In this document: in pieces, positions 46,186 through 57,182 of the stretch
Position numbering within the stretch: the stretch's first letter is position 1
Layout: every line of letters starts with the position of its first letter
Origin: Bombyx mori
Lineage: Eukaryota > Arthropoda > Insecta > Lepidoptera > Bombycidae
DNA: 64,000 nucleotides
Reading direction: 5' to 3'
Assembly (NCBI RefSeq): GCF_030269925.1
Contig: NC_085112.1
Coordinates: 13,269,501 to 13,333,500, forward strand
The notes under the pieces: generated by a model
Seen by the model: the letters and a program-made list of their open reading frames with translations, nothing else
What the model was told of the DNA's origin: nothing
The model's database searches: none
Position numbers and translations under genes: made by a program

Positions 46186-49100
46186 ATGCCAGGTAAGTCG
46201 TTTTATCAATAATTCAAAGACAACAAAACGGTTTTTGGTAAATTTAGATACGATACAAAATAGGACTTTAAATTTTGGGCTGATAACGAAAATTGTATAA
46301 TAGCATCTACACTTAAACGAAACATCGACAATTATAAAATCAATTTGAGTATTTCAGTGAAATTAATGTTTTTTTCTTAATTCAACCAGTCTTATCGGGC
46401 AACATTTGTATAGTTCTAAAATGACGTGGAAAAACGAATTTCTCATAAAATTTGACGAATGTGCTATTGAGATTTAAAAGAAAAACTAGAAACTTAATTA
46501 TAAAATGGAGTACTCTATAAGTGTGGTTTTAAATCGTTATATTTGTTCTACATCAATATAGTAGAATTTTCACGATAATAACGTTTCTATATCTTCACCT
46601 GAACAAATAATAAATTAATTGACGTTGGCTATAAGAAAATTAATATTTGTATTCTTAAAATATTTCCAATTTGTGTATCTTTAATATACGCGTTTGGATT
46701 GCTAGTGACCGAAATATCTAGAAAGAGGTGAACGCTCACATTTATCTGTGCACATAGTAAGCCGTGTACTCGTTTTGTGATGTAAATCTCGTACCATCAC
46801 GCGTTTACAGGTGCTATTACTGAAACAATGAATTGTCTTTGTCTTATTTATGCCTCATGCAATAATTTCTTTGAATATTAAAAATTCTTTTTTCTTTGTC
46901 TCAACCGAAATATGAAATAAAAAGCATTATTAAGATGTGATTGAATGAACCTTTGTGACCAACCTTATGAGGAGTATATGTATAGCCGACTCATTGACGT
47001 TTTTACGATATGTTGGATGGATCTTCTTCATCTTGTCATTGTCGGTCTACTCTTTTCCATTTTGTAGTTTGATTTTGCATACAATATAATAATCAGTAAC
47101 TTTAACTCTCCACCGCACCGCTTAGAATGATAATCTGGACGGTGACTTGTGAAAGATTTGACTAATAAGATGATTTAAGAAAAATATTTACTAGTGCGGA
47201 ACATTGATGCAAAATTACAAATGAAAGATTATAATTAATCACCAGACAAAATATTGGTGTGAAACGTATAAGCCGTATAATAAATTTGCCTGTGCTTAGC
47301 TTATTCCAGTATTTTGGTTAATTGCTCAACCATCTCGGATTGCAGGAATGAATTCAAAACTAAAAGCAAATACTTCATCGAGCTGGAAATATCCAGAAGA
47401 ATATCATTGTGTGATTATTTATTACAAAATAATGTACCTACAATAGTAGAATGAGTCATTTACCTTAGGTATAATCCAGTTGGCATTTTCAAATACTTAT
47501 CAATTGGCCTCACTTTTCTGATGATAAAAGTAGATAGCATTAAGTTTTTTTTTCTTTCGTACACATGAAATATTTCGAAATAAACATTATTTAACCGCTT
47601 ATCTTGCACGAAAAAATATTTTTCAATCGAAATTTCTGATTAGTGATAAATTAGTTGCTATTGTGTGTTTTTTTTTTTAGGGAAGAATGTGTTGTGTAAC
47701 GATAAATGAAACGACACGATTACGATAAATAAAGATTAGCGCGTTCATTATTTATCGTTTCCTTGAATAGAAACAGATAGATGGGACTTTATGAATCCGA
47801 TATACCTACTTGTTTGAATTATATTTTCGATTTCTTCTCTGTTCAATTCTATAAATATCACCACCATACAGAAAGTGGATTTTAGACTAAAACGGCGTTC
47901 TTGCGCACCACCTGAAACAGTCAAACTAATTAATGACCTATGATTTTGTTGATGAACAATATGTAAGTAAAAAAACCTATAGTACCTATCACAGGTCACA
48001 TAAGACTGACGTGAACTATATTTGTTTGATGTTATATAAACATATTACTGTACAGGACAGTATTACGGTTGGGGAGCGCCCCCTCCTCCCCCACACGGGT
48101 TTCCTCCACCTCCACATGGTCCTCCTCATGGTCCTCCCCATGGTCCTCCCCATGGACCCCCGCACATGTACCCTCCTGGTGCCATCGTTTACTACCCAAT
48201 GCATCCGGGGTATTTTTATCCACCACCTCCCGGGGCGGATTCTGTGCAAGTGGTGGAAGAAGCCGAAGCGGTCCCTGAATTACCCGGAGAGACCGTCGAG
48301 CTACCTTGGAGTAAGTCTGGAGATGAATCGAGTTAAATTAGAATATGTTTTTATCTAAGAGATAACACCTTCCACTCATGTATGTGCCAAGCGCATAGAT
48401 CACTTAGGACATGGTTTCATTAGTACTATTACTTACTTACTTACTTATACAGCTCAGAATGATATTGCTGGTATAGCATACCAGTTTAAAGTTAAAAAAA
48501 AAATTACTAATTTATTAAGAACTGACTTTTATTCAAGCATTCTTTTTGTATTTGCAAGAGAATGAAGTGACTTTGTAATCCAATCCAAAATCAACACACA
48601 AATGACTCACGCTTTATAATCTTTAGACCGATACAAAATATTTTTTATTTCATTTATTTTTTACCTACAAACAAAACAAGTGTTAATGAAATAGCTATAT
48701 TTCAGTTCCATGACTTTTCATATCATCACTAGCCGTATCGATAGATAATTAAGTCAACGGGAAGGTGTTATCTGGTCTTGCTATCTGTAATGTTCGCCAA
48801 TGTTGGGCCAATCCTCTCTATGGATCGCGATGTTCTCTCCAGACTCTCCTGGTTTCGTAGTAAGATTAGCAACCGCGCTTAACAACAATCCAAATACTAC
48901 CCAATTATAACCATAAAGAGTTTTGGCCGTCGCTTGATGTGTTGTCGGTATTTTGATAGCGTCTTATGATGTGATTACGCTGTTGCTAATTTACTAGAAT
49001 CTTTATTGGGATATTTAATTAATTGGCATTTTTAAGTCCTCAAAACACAAATCAAAATTTTCTAGTCTTTAATACTTCTGAATTAGCTAAATGTTAGCTA

Positions 49101-52100
49101 ATCAGCTTAGTAATCTAAGCTAAGTAAGTTAGTCATTATTATAATAAGGTAGGTTAAATGATTTTACGCTTGGAATTGTGAAGTGGACTTGACTGTTAAC
49201 TAATATTGGAGCCTATCTTTGGATTCGAGATTTAAGTCCCAATTTTATTGGTATCACAGCTGTTCCGACTTTTCAATGATAAGTGTGATGGCTTCGCAGC
49301 CTAGGTACATATTTAATACCAGTCCGGACTACAATACACCTCACCAATAACATGGAAGTAAATAATTTATAAACACAGAAATTGTCAACATTGAAAAAAT
49401 ATGTAGCAGCAAACCAGATTTTTTTTTAAATTTTCCCAACGAAATTTGGGGTAGATGGTCATCAAGTAGAGGTTTTAGCTAACAAATCTCCAGTAGCAGT
49501 AGAAATCGCTCAAAATCGTATTGTAATTACAATGTAATGTCTCAATAATCTTCTTTCATTTCAGGCACATACCGTTGGGTCCCCGCTTGCTTAAGCCAGC
49601 GCAGCATCCCACCAGGTGCCCTCAGGGTCGGTACCGATGCTGACGGTGATGAGATCTACGCGGGAAGAGCTCACCACGAAGGTGACATCGTTCCGGCCAA
49701 AGTCATTCCGACCAAAAACGCGTGTTATATTTCTTTCGGTGGTGAAGAGGTTCTAAAAGACCAGTTTGAGGTATGTTATAATCGATTTATAATAGTGGAC
49801 GGATGTTTATGAAGTGTCAGTTTTTATCAATGTTGTATTTACCAAATTATATTTTCGTCCCACTCTGACGAAACAGAAATCTTTGTGAGCATTTTAGAGT
49901 GTTTAGGAATCATGCGCCTGTGTGTGTGTGTCAATCAATCCACACATTTACACTAAAATTTTATATTTTCAAATATAAAAACATTAAAAATTAAATTTTA
50001 CTCGTTTGTCTGTATTTTCATAAAGAAATGACCCCTGGGAACGACTTTACACATTGTGCCAGATAGTCTTGTATTCTTAAAAACAACATTTTAATGTGAA
50101 ATACAAACATTGGCGAATATATCGTCAGTTCTACAAAAACTCTAATCATGATTATTTTTTTTTGCTTACATTTGTGGACGAGCTTACACCCCACCTAGTG
50201 TTAAGTGGTTACTTGAGCCCATAGATATCTATAACGTAAATGCGCCACCCACCTTGAGATATAAGTTCTCAGGTCTTAGTATAGTTACAACGGCTGCCCC
50301 ACCCTTCAAATTGAAACGCATTACTGCTTCACGGGTTTGATTTTTATTATACGATGTTATTCCTTCACCGTGATAGTCAAATTGGTACCCGTTTGCGGGA
50401 TTCGAACACCGGTGCATCGCTAAATACGAATGCACCGGACGTCTTATCCTTTAAGCCACGACGACTTTTAAAATGAATTCATGAAATTCATGATTTATTT
50501 AAATCTTCAAACTCCTTAACAAAAACGATTGACATCTGCAGTCTCCCATATTTCTATCGCTGTTTTCAGGTACTAGTACCATCCATGTTCGCCTGGCAGT
50601 TCTCGACAAATGGCGAAGTCCCGCCCGGCGCTGTCGAGGCTGGCTCCACAGCTGACGGGGAGAAGCTTTACTTCGGCAGGGTCAATCATGACGGATGCAC
50701 TACGCCTGGCAAGGTGCGTGGTTTTATACTCCAGTTAATGTTTTACCGTATTTATGGGTTATGTAGGCAGCGGCTTGGCTCTGCCCCTGGCATTGCTGTA
50801 GTCCATGGGCGACGGTAACCACTTAGCATCAGGTGGTCCGTATGCTCGTCTGCGTACACGGGCAAGAAAAAAAAAACGTGGTTACAAAAGTAAATGACAA
50901 ATTTAGTCACCCAATTTGATACATGAATTCGAAGTTTCAATTATATTGGAAAACTGCCTTTCTAACTGCAACGCATAAAATATGCATGGTGCCAGAAGAT
51001 ATTATGATTTATTACGATTATAATAAAAATCTCTCTGTAGTTTATATGCAGGTAACATTAAATCATATTATGATACTATATTAAGTACGATGTTGTATAT
51101 TATGCATGACGGAGGAGAAACGAATTCTCGACGAAATGTTCTTAAAAAGTGTGACGTCAGCATTGTTGACGTCACGGTCATTAAATTCTCGATGATGACT
51201 CATATTTGGGCTTCCAAAACAAAACTTCACGAGAACTGCGTATATTGCACGAGAAGCATAACAACGTTACAGAGAGATCCGTACTGTACTACGGCTCGGA
51301 CACGAATGAATCAACGCTAGACAGCACGGCCGTATTTATAGGACTTCGTACACGTCAGCGTGTTTACAAGTATTAAACACGTGAGCGTGTTTACAAGATT
51401 TTAAAGTATTGAAATTACAATAAAAGGGACTGTTTAACATCAATTTCTTATCACAGAGTAATTAGTTGATGATCAGTAGGTAAATAGTCCTATTTGCGCC
51501 GACACGGCCATACTGACAGGCGGTGCGTGCTCTGCACCGGCCTCGTTGATTCTCGTAGGTTTTTCTTTGATTCTCATTGACCTGTAGGAATAAAAAGTTT
51601 CTCTGAGTAGCGCATCTGTTATACTTGCGTTACTTGTAACTATGAAGGTTTGAGACTTATTAATGCGATTTGATTGTAGGGTTCTCGGAGGGTATCGTAG
51701 GGTTCTCGGAGGGTATCGTAGGGTTCTCGGAGGGTATCGTAGGGTTCTCGGAGGGTATCGTAGGGTTCTCGGAGGGTATCGTAAGGTTCTCGGAGGGTAT
51801 AGCAGGGTTCTCGGCGGTTCTCGGAGGGTATCGTAAGGTTCTCGGAGGGTATAGCAGGGTTCTCGGCGGTTCTCGTAGAGTTCTCGGCGGTTCTCGTAGA
51901 GTTCTCGGCGGTTCTCGTAGAGTTCTCGGCGGTTCTCGTAGAGTTCTCGGCGGTTCTCGTAGAGTTCTCGGCGGTTCTCGTAGAGTTCTCGGCGGTTCTC
52001 GTAGAGTTCTCGGCGGTTCTCGTAGAGTTCTCGGCGGTTCTCGTAGAGTTCTCGGCGGTTCTCGTAGAGTTCTCGGCGGTTCTCGTAGAGTTCTCGGCGG

Positions 52101-53878
52101 TTCTCGTAGAGTTCTCGGCGGTTCTCGTAGAGTTCTCGGCGGTTCTCGTAGATTTATTTAAGGTGTTCGGATAAGGATGTTGTGTAGTGTGATGTTGTGG
52201 CGTACACTGTGGTACTTATGTAGTGGGCGTACACTGTGGTACTTATGTAGTGGGCGTACACTGTGGTACTTATGTAGTGGGCGTACACTGTGGTACTTTT
52301 GCCGAGGCGTACACTGTGGTACTTTTGCCGAGGCGTACACTGTGGTACTTTTGCCGAGGCGTACACTGTGGTACTTTTGCCGAGGCGTACACTGTGGTAC
52401 TTTTGCCGAGGCGTACACTGTGGTACTTTTGCCGAGGCGTACACTGTGGTACTTTTGCCGAGGCGTACACTGTGGTACTTATGTTGTGGTGTAATTTTGG
52501 TAATTAAAAATAAAAACTTATCTTTGAGTGTTGATTTTGTTGCTCGACCATGCTGATTTGTGGAGTAGATGTATAGGCTCATCGGCTGTTGCTGGAGGGT
52601 AGTCTTCTTCTGCCGATATGGTTAAATGGTCTCCAGGTTGTTGCTGAGCGGAGGCGGCATGTGATCCCACTTCTGATGACGGAGGAGAAACGAATTCTCG
52701 ACGAAATGTTCTTAAAAAGTGTGACGTCAGCATTGTTGACGTCACGGTCATTAAGTTCTCGATGATGACTCATATTTGGGCTTCCAAAACAAAACTTCAC
52801 GAGAACTGCGTATATTGCACGAGAAGCATAACAACGTTACAGAGAGATCCGTACTGTACTACGGCTCGGACACGAATGAATCAACGCTAGACAGCACGGC
52901 CGTATTTATAGGACTTCGTACACGTCAGCGTGTTTACAAGTATTAAACACGTGAGCGTGTTTACAAGATTTTAAAGTATTGAAATTACAATAAAAGGGAC
53001 TGTTTAACATCAATTTCTTATCACAGAGTAATTAGTTGATGATCAGTAGGTAAATAGTCCTATTTGCGCCGACACGGCCATACTGACAGGCGGTGCGTGC
53101 TCTGCACCGGCCTCGTTGATTCTCGTAGGTTTTTCTTTGATTCTCATTGAACCGCCGAGAACTCTACGAGAACCGCCGAGAACTCTACGAGAACCGCCGA
53201 GAACTCTACGAGAACCGCCGAGAACTCTACGAGAACCGCCGAGAACTCTACGAGAACCGCCGAGAACTCTACGAGAACCGCCGAGAACTCTACGAGAACC
53301 GCCGAGAACTCTACGAGAACCGCCGAGAACTCTACGAGAACCGCCGAGAACTCTACGAGAACCGCCGAGAACCCTGCTATACCCTCCGAGAACCTTACGA
53401 TACCCTCCGAGAACCGCCGAGAACCCTGCTATACCCTCCGAGAACCTTACGATACCCTCCGAGAACCCTACGATACCCTCCGAGAACCCTACGATACCCT
53501 CCGAGAACCCTACGATACCCTCCGAGAACCCTACACGCTTCACTTGCCCCCCTTTGCCTTTTCATGAGTTCTGTCTCGTGCGAGTTTTGTATGCTGGTTG
53601 TTGAGCGACAGGAGGTTTTAGTCGGTTCAACTCTGACATGCCCCTCCCTCCATCCCCAGTGGAGGGCGGAAATCCGGTGATTTCCTCCTGACAAAAAAAA
53701 GGTTTCATAAATAAATAAATAAATAAATTTATTGCACAATTGTTACTATTGATTTTTCTATCATGATTATTTATTTTTAATTTGATTCCAGATCCACCCG
53801 TCACACGCATGTTGCTATTACCCGTTTGATGGCGAAGAAAGGAGCTCCGCAGAATATGAATGCTTGGTACTAATGTAG
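46186..53878 (+). CDS. DM9-repeat (DUF3421) protein, second paralogue
   Basis: Exons: 46186-46192, 48056-48310, 49565-49770, 50570-50713 and 53792-53878, joined in the same phases as the first paralogue, giving 232 residues. Exons 3, 4 and 5 are equal in length to those of the first paralogue; exon 2 is 42 bases longer, mainly from a run of HGPP units (four in tandem). Two DM9 repeats follow: YRWVPAC...SIPPGALRVGTDADG...IYAGRA and FAWQFSTNGEVPPGAVEAG...KLYFGRV...CCYYPFDGEE, ending ECLVLM. No signal peptide is present (MPG first exon). The last intron has grown to 3.1 kb by LINE, direct-repeat and minisatellite insertions. Function is not known; the family includes infection-responsive and carbohydrate-binding members. 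Confidence 0.9.
46193..48055. other. First intron of the second DM9 gene
   Basis: AT-rich sequence with no recognised gene or repeat. It is shorter than the matching intron of the first paralogue, which holds several LINE fragments. Confidence 0.5.
48760..48990 (-). other. Block conserved between introns of the two DM9 genes (copy 2)
   Basis: It matches 39295-39590. The antisense frame is open only for 61 codons (48781-48963) because a stop and a one-base shift lie just upstream. The 3-base gap relative to copy 1 keeps the frame. Of 16 codon-level changes counted, about 13 alter the residue, which argues against a protein kept by selection. Confidence 0.45.
50166..50470 (-). mobile_element. 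Bm1-type SINE with internal deletion
   Basis: From GTGGACGAGCTTACACCCCA to CCTTTAAGCCACGACGACTT it reads as minus-strand Bm1, including the B box (GGGATTCGAACACC). The middle, around the GGCAGGGTGGTGGTACC block, is deleted. Confidence 0.85.
50757..50870 (+). mobile_element. CR1-type LINE 3' tail
   Basis: GGCAGCGGCTTGGCTCTGCC, CATGGGCGACGGTAACCACT and GGGCAAGAAAAAAA match the LINE 3' end. Confidence 0.85.
51107..51580 (+). repeat. 474-bp direct repeat, copy 1 (LTR-like)
   Basis: It runs from TGACGGAGGAGAAACG to TTGATTCTCATTGA and is repeated at 52677-53150 with about one base difference (AAATTCTCG versus AAGTTCTCG). It contains two TGACGTCA sites in inverted arrangement, a TATTTATA box near 51334 and AATAAA near 51419, the order expected in an LTR. 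It has no proven primer-binding site, polypurine tract or target duplication, so LTR is only one reading. Confidence 0.8.
51679..52152 (+). repeat. 21-bp minisatellite, about 22 units
   Basis: Units of type GGGTTCTCGGAGGGTATCGT(A) come first, then hybrid units, then GGTTCTCGTAGAGTTCTCGG(C). As the unit is 21 bases, all frames stay open, which makes false ORFs. The same units in the same order occur in reverse complement at 53151-53532. Confidence 0.95.
52202..52490 (+). repeat. 26-27-bp minisatellite, about 11 units
   Basis: Three 27-bp units (GTACACTGTGGTACTTATGT...) are followed by 26-bp units ending TTTTGCCGAGGC. Each unit contains the near-palindrome GTACACTGTGGTAC. Confidence 0.95.
52677..53150 (+). 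repeat. 474-bp direct repeat, copy 2 (LTR-like)
   Basis: Equal in length and almost identical to 51107-51580. The flanking sequences differ on both sides, and the reverse-orientation minisatellite starts at the next base. Confidence 0.8.
53151..53532 (-). repeat. 21-bp minisatellite in reverse orientation, about 18 units
   Basis: Units of CCGCCGAGAACTCTACGAGA(A) are followed by CCCTCCGAGAACC-type units. This is the reverse complement of the array at 51679-52152, including the order of unit types, with fewer units. Confidence 0.95.
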
Positions 53879-54192
53879 AAAATGTTATCGAAAAACGACT
53901 TTGGAAATTCACTTCAATTAGCTCAATTATTTAATGCATTATATCTATTAAACCGTACGTAGTTTTTTGTTTTTTTTTTTTTGTTAAACATTTATCAGAA
54001 AAAGGGATTTTAATTTGTCATTTATCATTAAATCTATTAGGATTATTTCGTGTGAATTAGTTTTGTGATATGACATATTTTATGAAGTTAAATTGTTTTT
54101 AAGACATTTATATATAATATCGAAGCTTAGATACTATTTTGTCCTAGAGATTATACAGTTTTGAGATATAGTCGTGAATTTAATGTATTTTG

Positions 54193-54198
54193 AATAAA
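54193..54198 (+). terminator. Polyadenylation signal of the second DM9 gene
   Basis: AATAAA 315 bases after the stop codon, followed by a T-rich run. Confidence 0.5.
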
Positions 54199-54264
54199 GT
54201 TTTTTTTTTAATAATAACGTTTTATTTTTATCTATATTGTGTACCATCATTTCTTTATTAAATA

Positions 54265-54505
54265 ACTAGCTGACCCGGCAGACTGTGTAGTGCCTCAATC
54301 GATAAATAAAAGACCTAAACTTTTGTATAAAATAAACTTAAATATTTAATTCCTAGAATTTTCATAATTATCTACCTCTTAAGCCTTCTCTGGATTTCCA
54401 CAAATAATTCAAGACCAAAATTAGCCAAATCGGTCCAGCCGTTCTCGAGTTTTAGCGAAACAAACGAACAGCAATTCATTTATATACTTATATATAGATA
54501 TAGAT
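54265..54505 (+). mobile_element. Dispersed moth repeat starting ACTAGCTGACCCGGCAGAC
   Basis: Second copy of the repeat at 42620-42863, in the equivalent place behind the second DM9 gene. It ends GATATAGAT. Confidence 0.75.
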
Positions 54506-54713
54506 GAAAACAATGGTTTCATTATTAGAAGTGCTGCTTCGTCGATAGTGAAAAACAAATAACGTATCTTTAAGTGCTATGTAGAAAAATGATGTAACAG
54601 GACAGATAGCTCAATAGAGCTCACGAAGAACCTGTTATGAATTTCAATGAACAATGAAAAACCTGACGCAGCTCCATAAGCTTCCAAAAGGTAAGCTAAC
54701 AGAAAAAACTTCA

Positions 54714-54957
54714 CTGGTGGTTAGGACCTTTTGTGAGTCTGCGCGGGTAGGTACCACCACCCTGTCTATTTCTGCTGTGAAGCAGTAATGCGTTTCGGTT
54801 TGAAGGGTGGGGCAGCCGTTGTAACTATACTTGAGACTTTAGAACTTATATCTCAAGGTGGGTGGCGCATTTACGTTGTAGATGTCTATGGGCTCCAGTA
54901 ACCACTTAACACCACGTGGGCTGTGAGCTCGTCCACTCATCTAAGCAATAAATAAAA
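54714..54957 (+). mobile_element. Bm1-type SINE, 5'-truncated
   Basis: It runs from TGGTGGTTAGGACCTTTTGT to CTAAGCAATAAATAAAAAAA, the 3' half of Bm1. Confidence 0.88.
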
Positions 54958-54959
54958 AA

Positions 54960-55062
54960 AGGTGGGTGGCGCATTTACGTTGTAGATGTCTATGGGCTCC
55001 AGTAACCACTTAACACCAGGTGGGCTGTGAGCTCGTCAACCAATCTAAGCAATAAAAAAAAA
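54960..55062 (+). mobile_element. Second, shorter Bm1 3' end directly behind the first
   Basis: GGTGGGTGGCGCATTTACGT to CTAAGCAATAAAAAAAAA repeats the last 100 bases of the preceding copy. It begins right after that copy's A-rich tail. Confidence 0.88.
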
Positions 55063-55520
55063 CATTTAACTTAAAAGCATCGATCATCTATCGAAAGATA
55101 CAATAATACACGTCCTATTAAGTTTTTTGTATAATTCTGTACACCTCGATCTGCCGGAAGATACGGTAAAGGGTAATACTGAATTATTTATACAGCGTCT
55201 TCCATTCAAACCCGTTTGTCGGCTTCATTAGTTCACAAGGCAAAAAGGGCTCCATCCAAATTACATAACATACGCATTGCAACATGCCGTTATCATTTTG
55301 TTGAACAACTTGCTTGCATATTCAGGTTATGAAGGCCCTTGTAAAAGGCACTTGTTGATTATAAATTATTGTTGCGTATTGCAAAACTTTACGTACCTAC
55401 AGTGCCCAGCGATAAATACCGCACATCGATTGACCTTTGGATAGAGAAAGTCGGCTAATTTCGACCTCGTAGAGCGCTATCTCTGTCGCACACTATATTT
55501 GTGACATTTGTCACTCGTTG

Positions 55521-55637
55521 TTTTTTTTTATTGTCCGTGTAGGCCGACGAGTATACGGCCCACCTGATGGTGAGTGGTTACCGTCGCCCATGGACTTCAA
55601 CAATGCCAGGGGCAGAGCCAAGCCGCGGCCTACCGAG
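55521..55637 (-). mobile_element. CR1-type LINE 3' tail
   Basis: Poly(T), then ACGGCCCACCTGATGGTGAG and CGTCGCCCATGGACTTCAAC to AAGCCGCGGCCTACCG match the LINE 3' end. Confidence 0.88.
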
Positions 55638-55654
55638 AAGGACAAGGACTGTAC

Positions 55655-56107
55655 AAGTGCCTAACTATGGGTGGACGAGCTCACAGCCCACCTGGTGTTA
55701 AGTGGTTATTGGAGCCCATAGACATCCACATAGTAAATGCGCCACCCACCTTGAGATATAAGTTCTAAGGTTTCAAGTATAGTTACAACGGCTGCCCCAC
55801 CCTTCAAACCGAAACGCATTACTGCTTCACGGCAGAAATAGGCAGGGTGGTGGTACCCACCCGCGCGGACTCACAAGAGGTCCTACCACCAGTAATTACG
55901 CAAATTATAATTTTGCGGGTTTCATTTTTATTACACGATGTTATTCCTTCACCGTGGAAATCAATCGTGAACATTTGTTGAGTACGTATTTCATTAGAAA
56001 AATTGGTCTTTGGGTTGGTTCGAAACCCGTCTGGGATTCGAACACCGTTGCATCGCTCAACACGAATGCACCGGACGTCTTATCCGTTAGGCCACGACGA
56101 CTTCAAA
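55655..56107 (-). mobile_element. Bm1-type SINE, full length
   Basis: The copy spans from GGTGGACGAGCTCACAGCCC to the tRNA-like head ending CCACGACGACTTC, with the B box complement GGGATTCGAACACCG at 56031-56047. Confidence 0.92.
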
Positions 56108-56275
56108 TTTAGATATTGTTGTTGTTTGAAATACAAACAAAATCAGTTGAGCAGTGGAACCGTTCCAATTGATTAGCCATATTCACAAGAGGTTTCAAAT
56201 GTAATCAAAAATCTTGAAAAATCAAATCTTGCATTTATTATTTTCATTTTATCATATACGATTGTTCAATTACTA

Positions 56276-56822
56276 TTGGGTTGTTTGGAAAGTAAGTTCG
56301 TTTTTTTTTGTGGAAATAAACACATAGATCGAGCTTTGAGAATAATCCCAGGCCTTTCAATTGGTCATTGTTGAATTTGATAAATTTAACCTCAATCCAA
56401 TCTCACGTGTTGTCGCGTCTTTATCAGCTTCAACCGGCCTTCCAGAACGTGGTGCATCTTTGACATCAAAATTGTCGGATCGAAATCTAGCGAACCAGTT
56501 CTGGCACTGGCGTACTGTCAACGCACCTTCTCCACACACACTGGTTAATTTCTTTCTGGCTTGAGCACCATTTTTACCCTTTCCTGTAGTGAAACAGTAA
56601 GATATGTCGAAAATGCTGCTTAAGGCTCTCCATATTTAAAAGGGCACCAACAAAAAACTACTGGGTAGAATTAATTGGAATTTTTCACACACAAGCCTTG
56701 ATATATGAGCTCTCAAAGCATATATAAATTATACGGCTTAAACGCTTCCGGAAGTTGGGTGCAAAAAAATAAAATTAAATCCTCTGTCGGGAAAAAAGGA
56801 AATTACTTTCCGAACCACCTAT
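56276..56822 (-). mobile_element. Mariner-like element, internally deleted
   Basis: The inverted ends share GGAAAGTAA (TTGGGTTGTTTGGAAAGTAA left; ATAGGTGGTTCGGAAAGTAA right) and TA lies on both sides (56274-56275 and 56823-56824), the mariner target. At 547 bases it is less than half the usual 1.3 kb. Confidence 0.82.
56357..56635 (-). pseudogene. Mariner transposase N-terminal fragment
   Basis: The minus strand codes the paired helix-turn-helix DNA-binding part: ALTVRQCQNWFARFRSDNFD and APRSGRPVEADKDATTREIG. A stop/frameshift lies near 56580, and the DD34D catalytic domain is deleted after STMTN. It cannot make an active enzyme. Confidence 0.82.
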
Positions 56823-57182
56823 TATTTTTATATAGTACAGTTAAGGCTTCGTTCGTGACCACGAAAACTGTTAACGCCTCAATCGTCCGTGACCACGAAA
56901 ACTGTAAAGCCTAAAGTAGTTTTAATTATGCCTACGCTACGCCTCGCGAGAACCGGCCAAAGTTTTCAAAATAATTATTGCAGTCATAACTAAAATGTAC
57001 TAGAAAATCTTGAGCACACCGCGTTCTCATCATGATTCGAGTCACAACAATTCGTCAATATTCGTCATTAAGTCGCTGTCTGCCAAATGCGGTAGACGCG
57101 TCTCTAGTAAACAACATTCCACCGGACGCATAGTCCTTATTGAAATTATTCGATTTGAAATTCGTGTGGAACAAAATCGACA

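Noticed and set aside
51670..52161. 163-codon open frame of VLGGSRR units
   Set aside because: The minisatellite unit is 21 bases, a multiple of three, so long frames arise on both strands automatically. No start context, splice site or family supports a protein.
52154..52582. Open frames across the 26-bp array on both strands
   Set aside because: They are made by the repeat period (78 bases over three units) and have no coding features.
53043..53680. Several 110-177-codon frames on both strands
   Set aside because: They are the same 21-bp array read in reverse orientation; tandem-repeat artefacts.
54716..55062. Possible CRISPR-like direct repeats
   Set aside because: They are two Bm1 SINE 3' ends; there are no regular spacers and the genome is eukaryotic.
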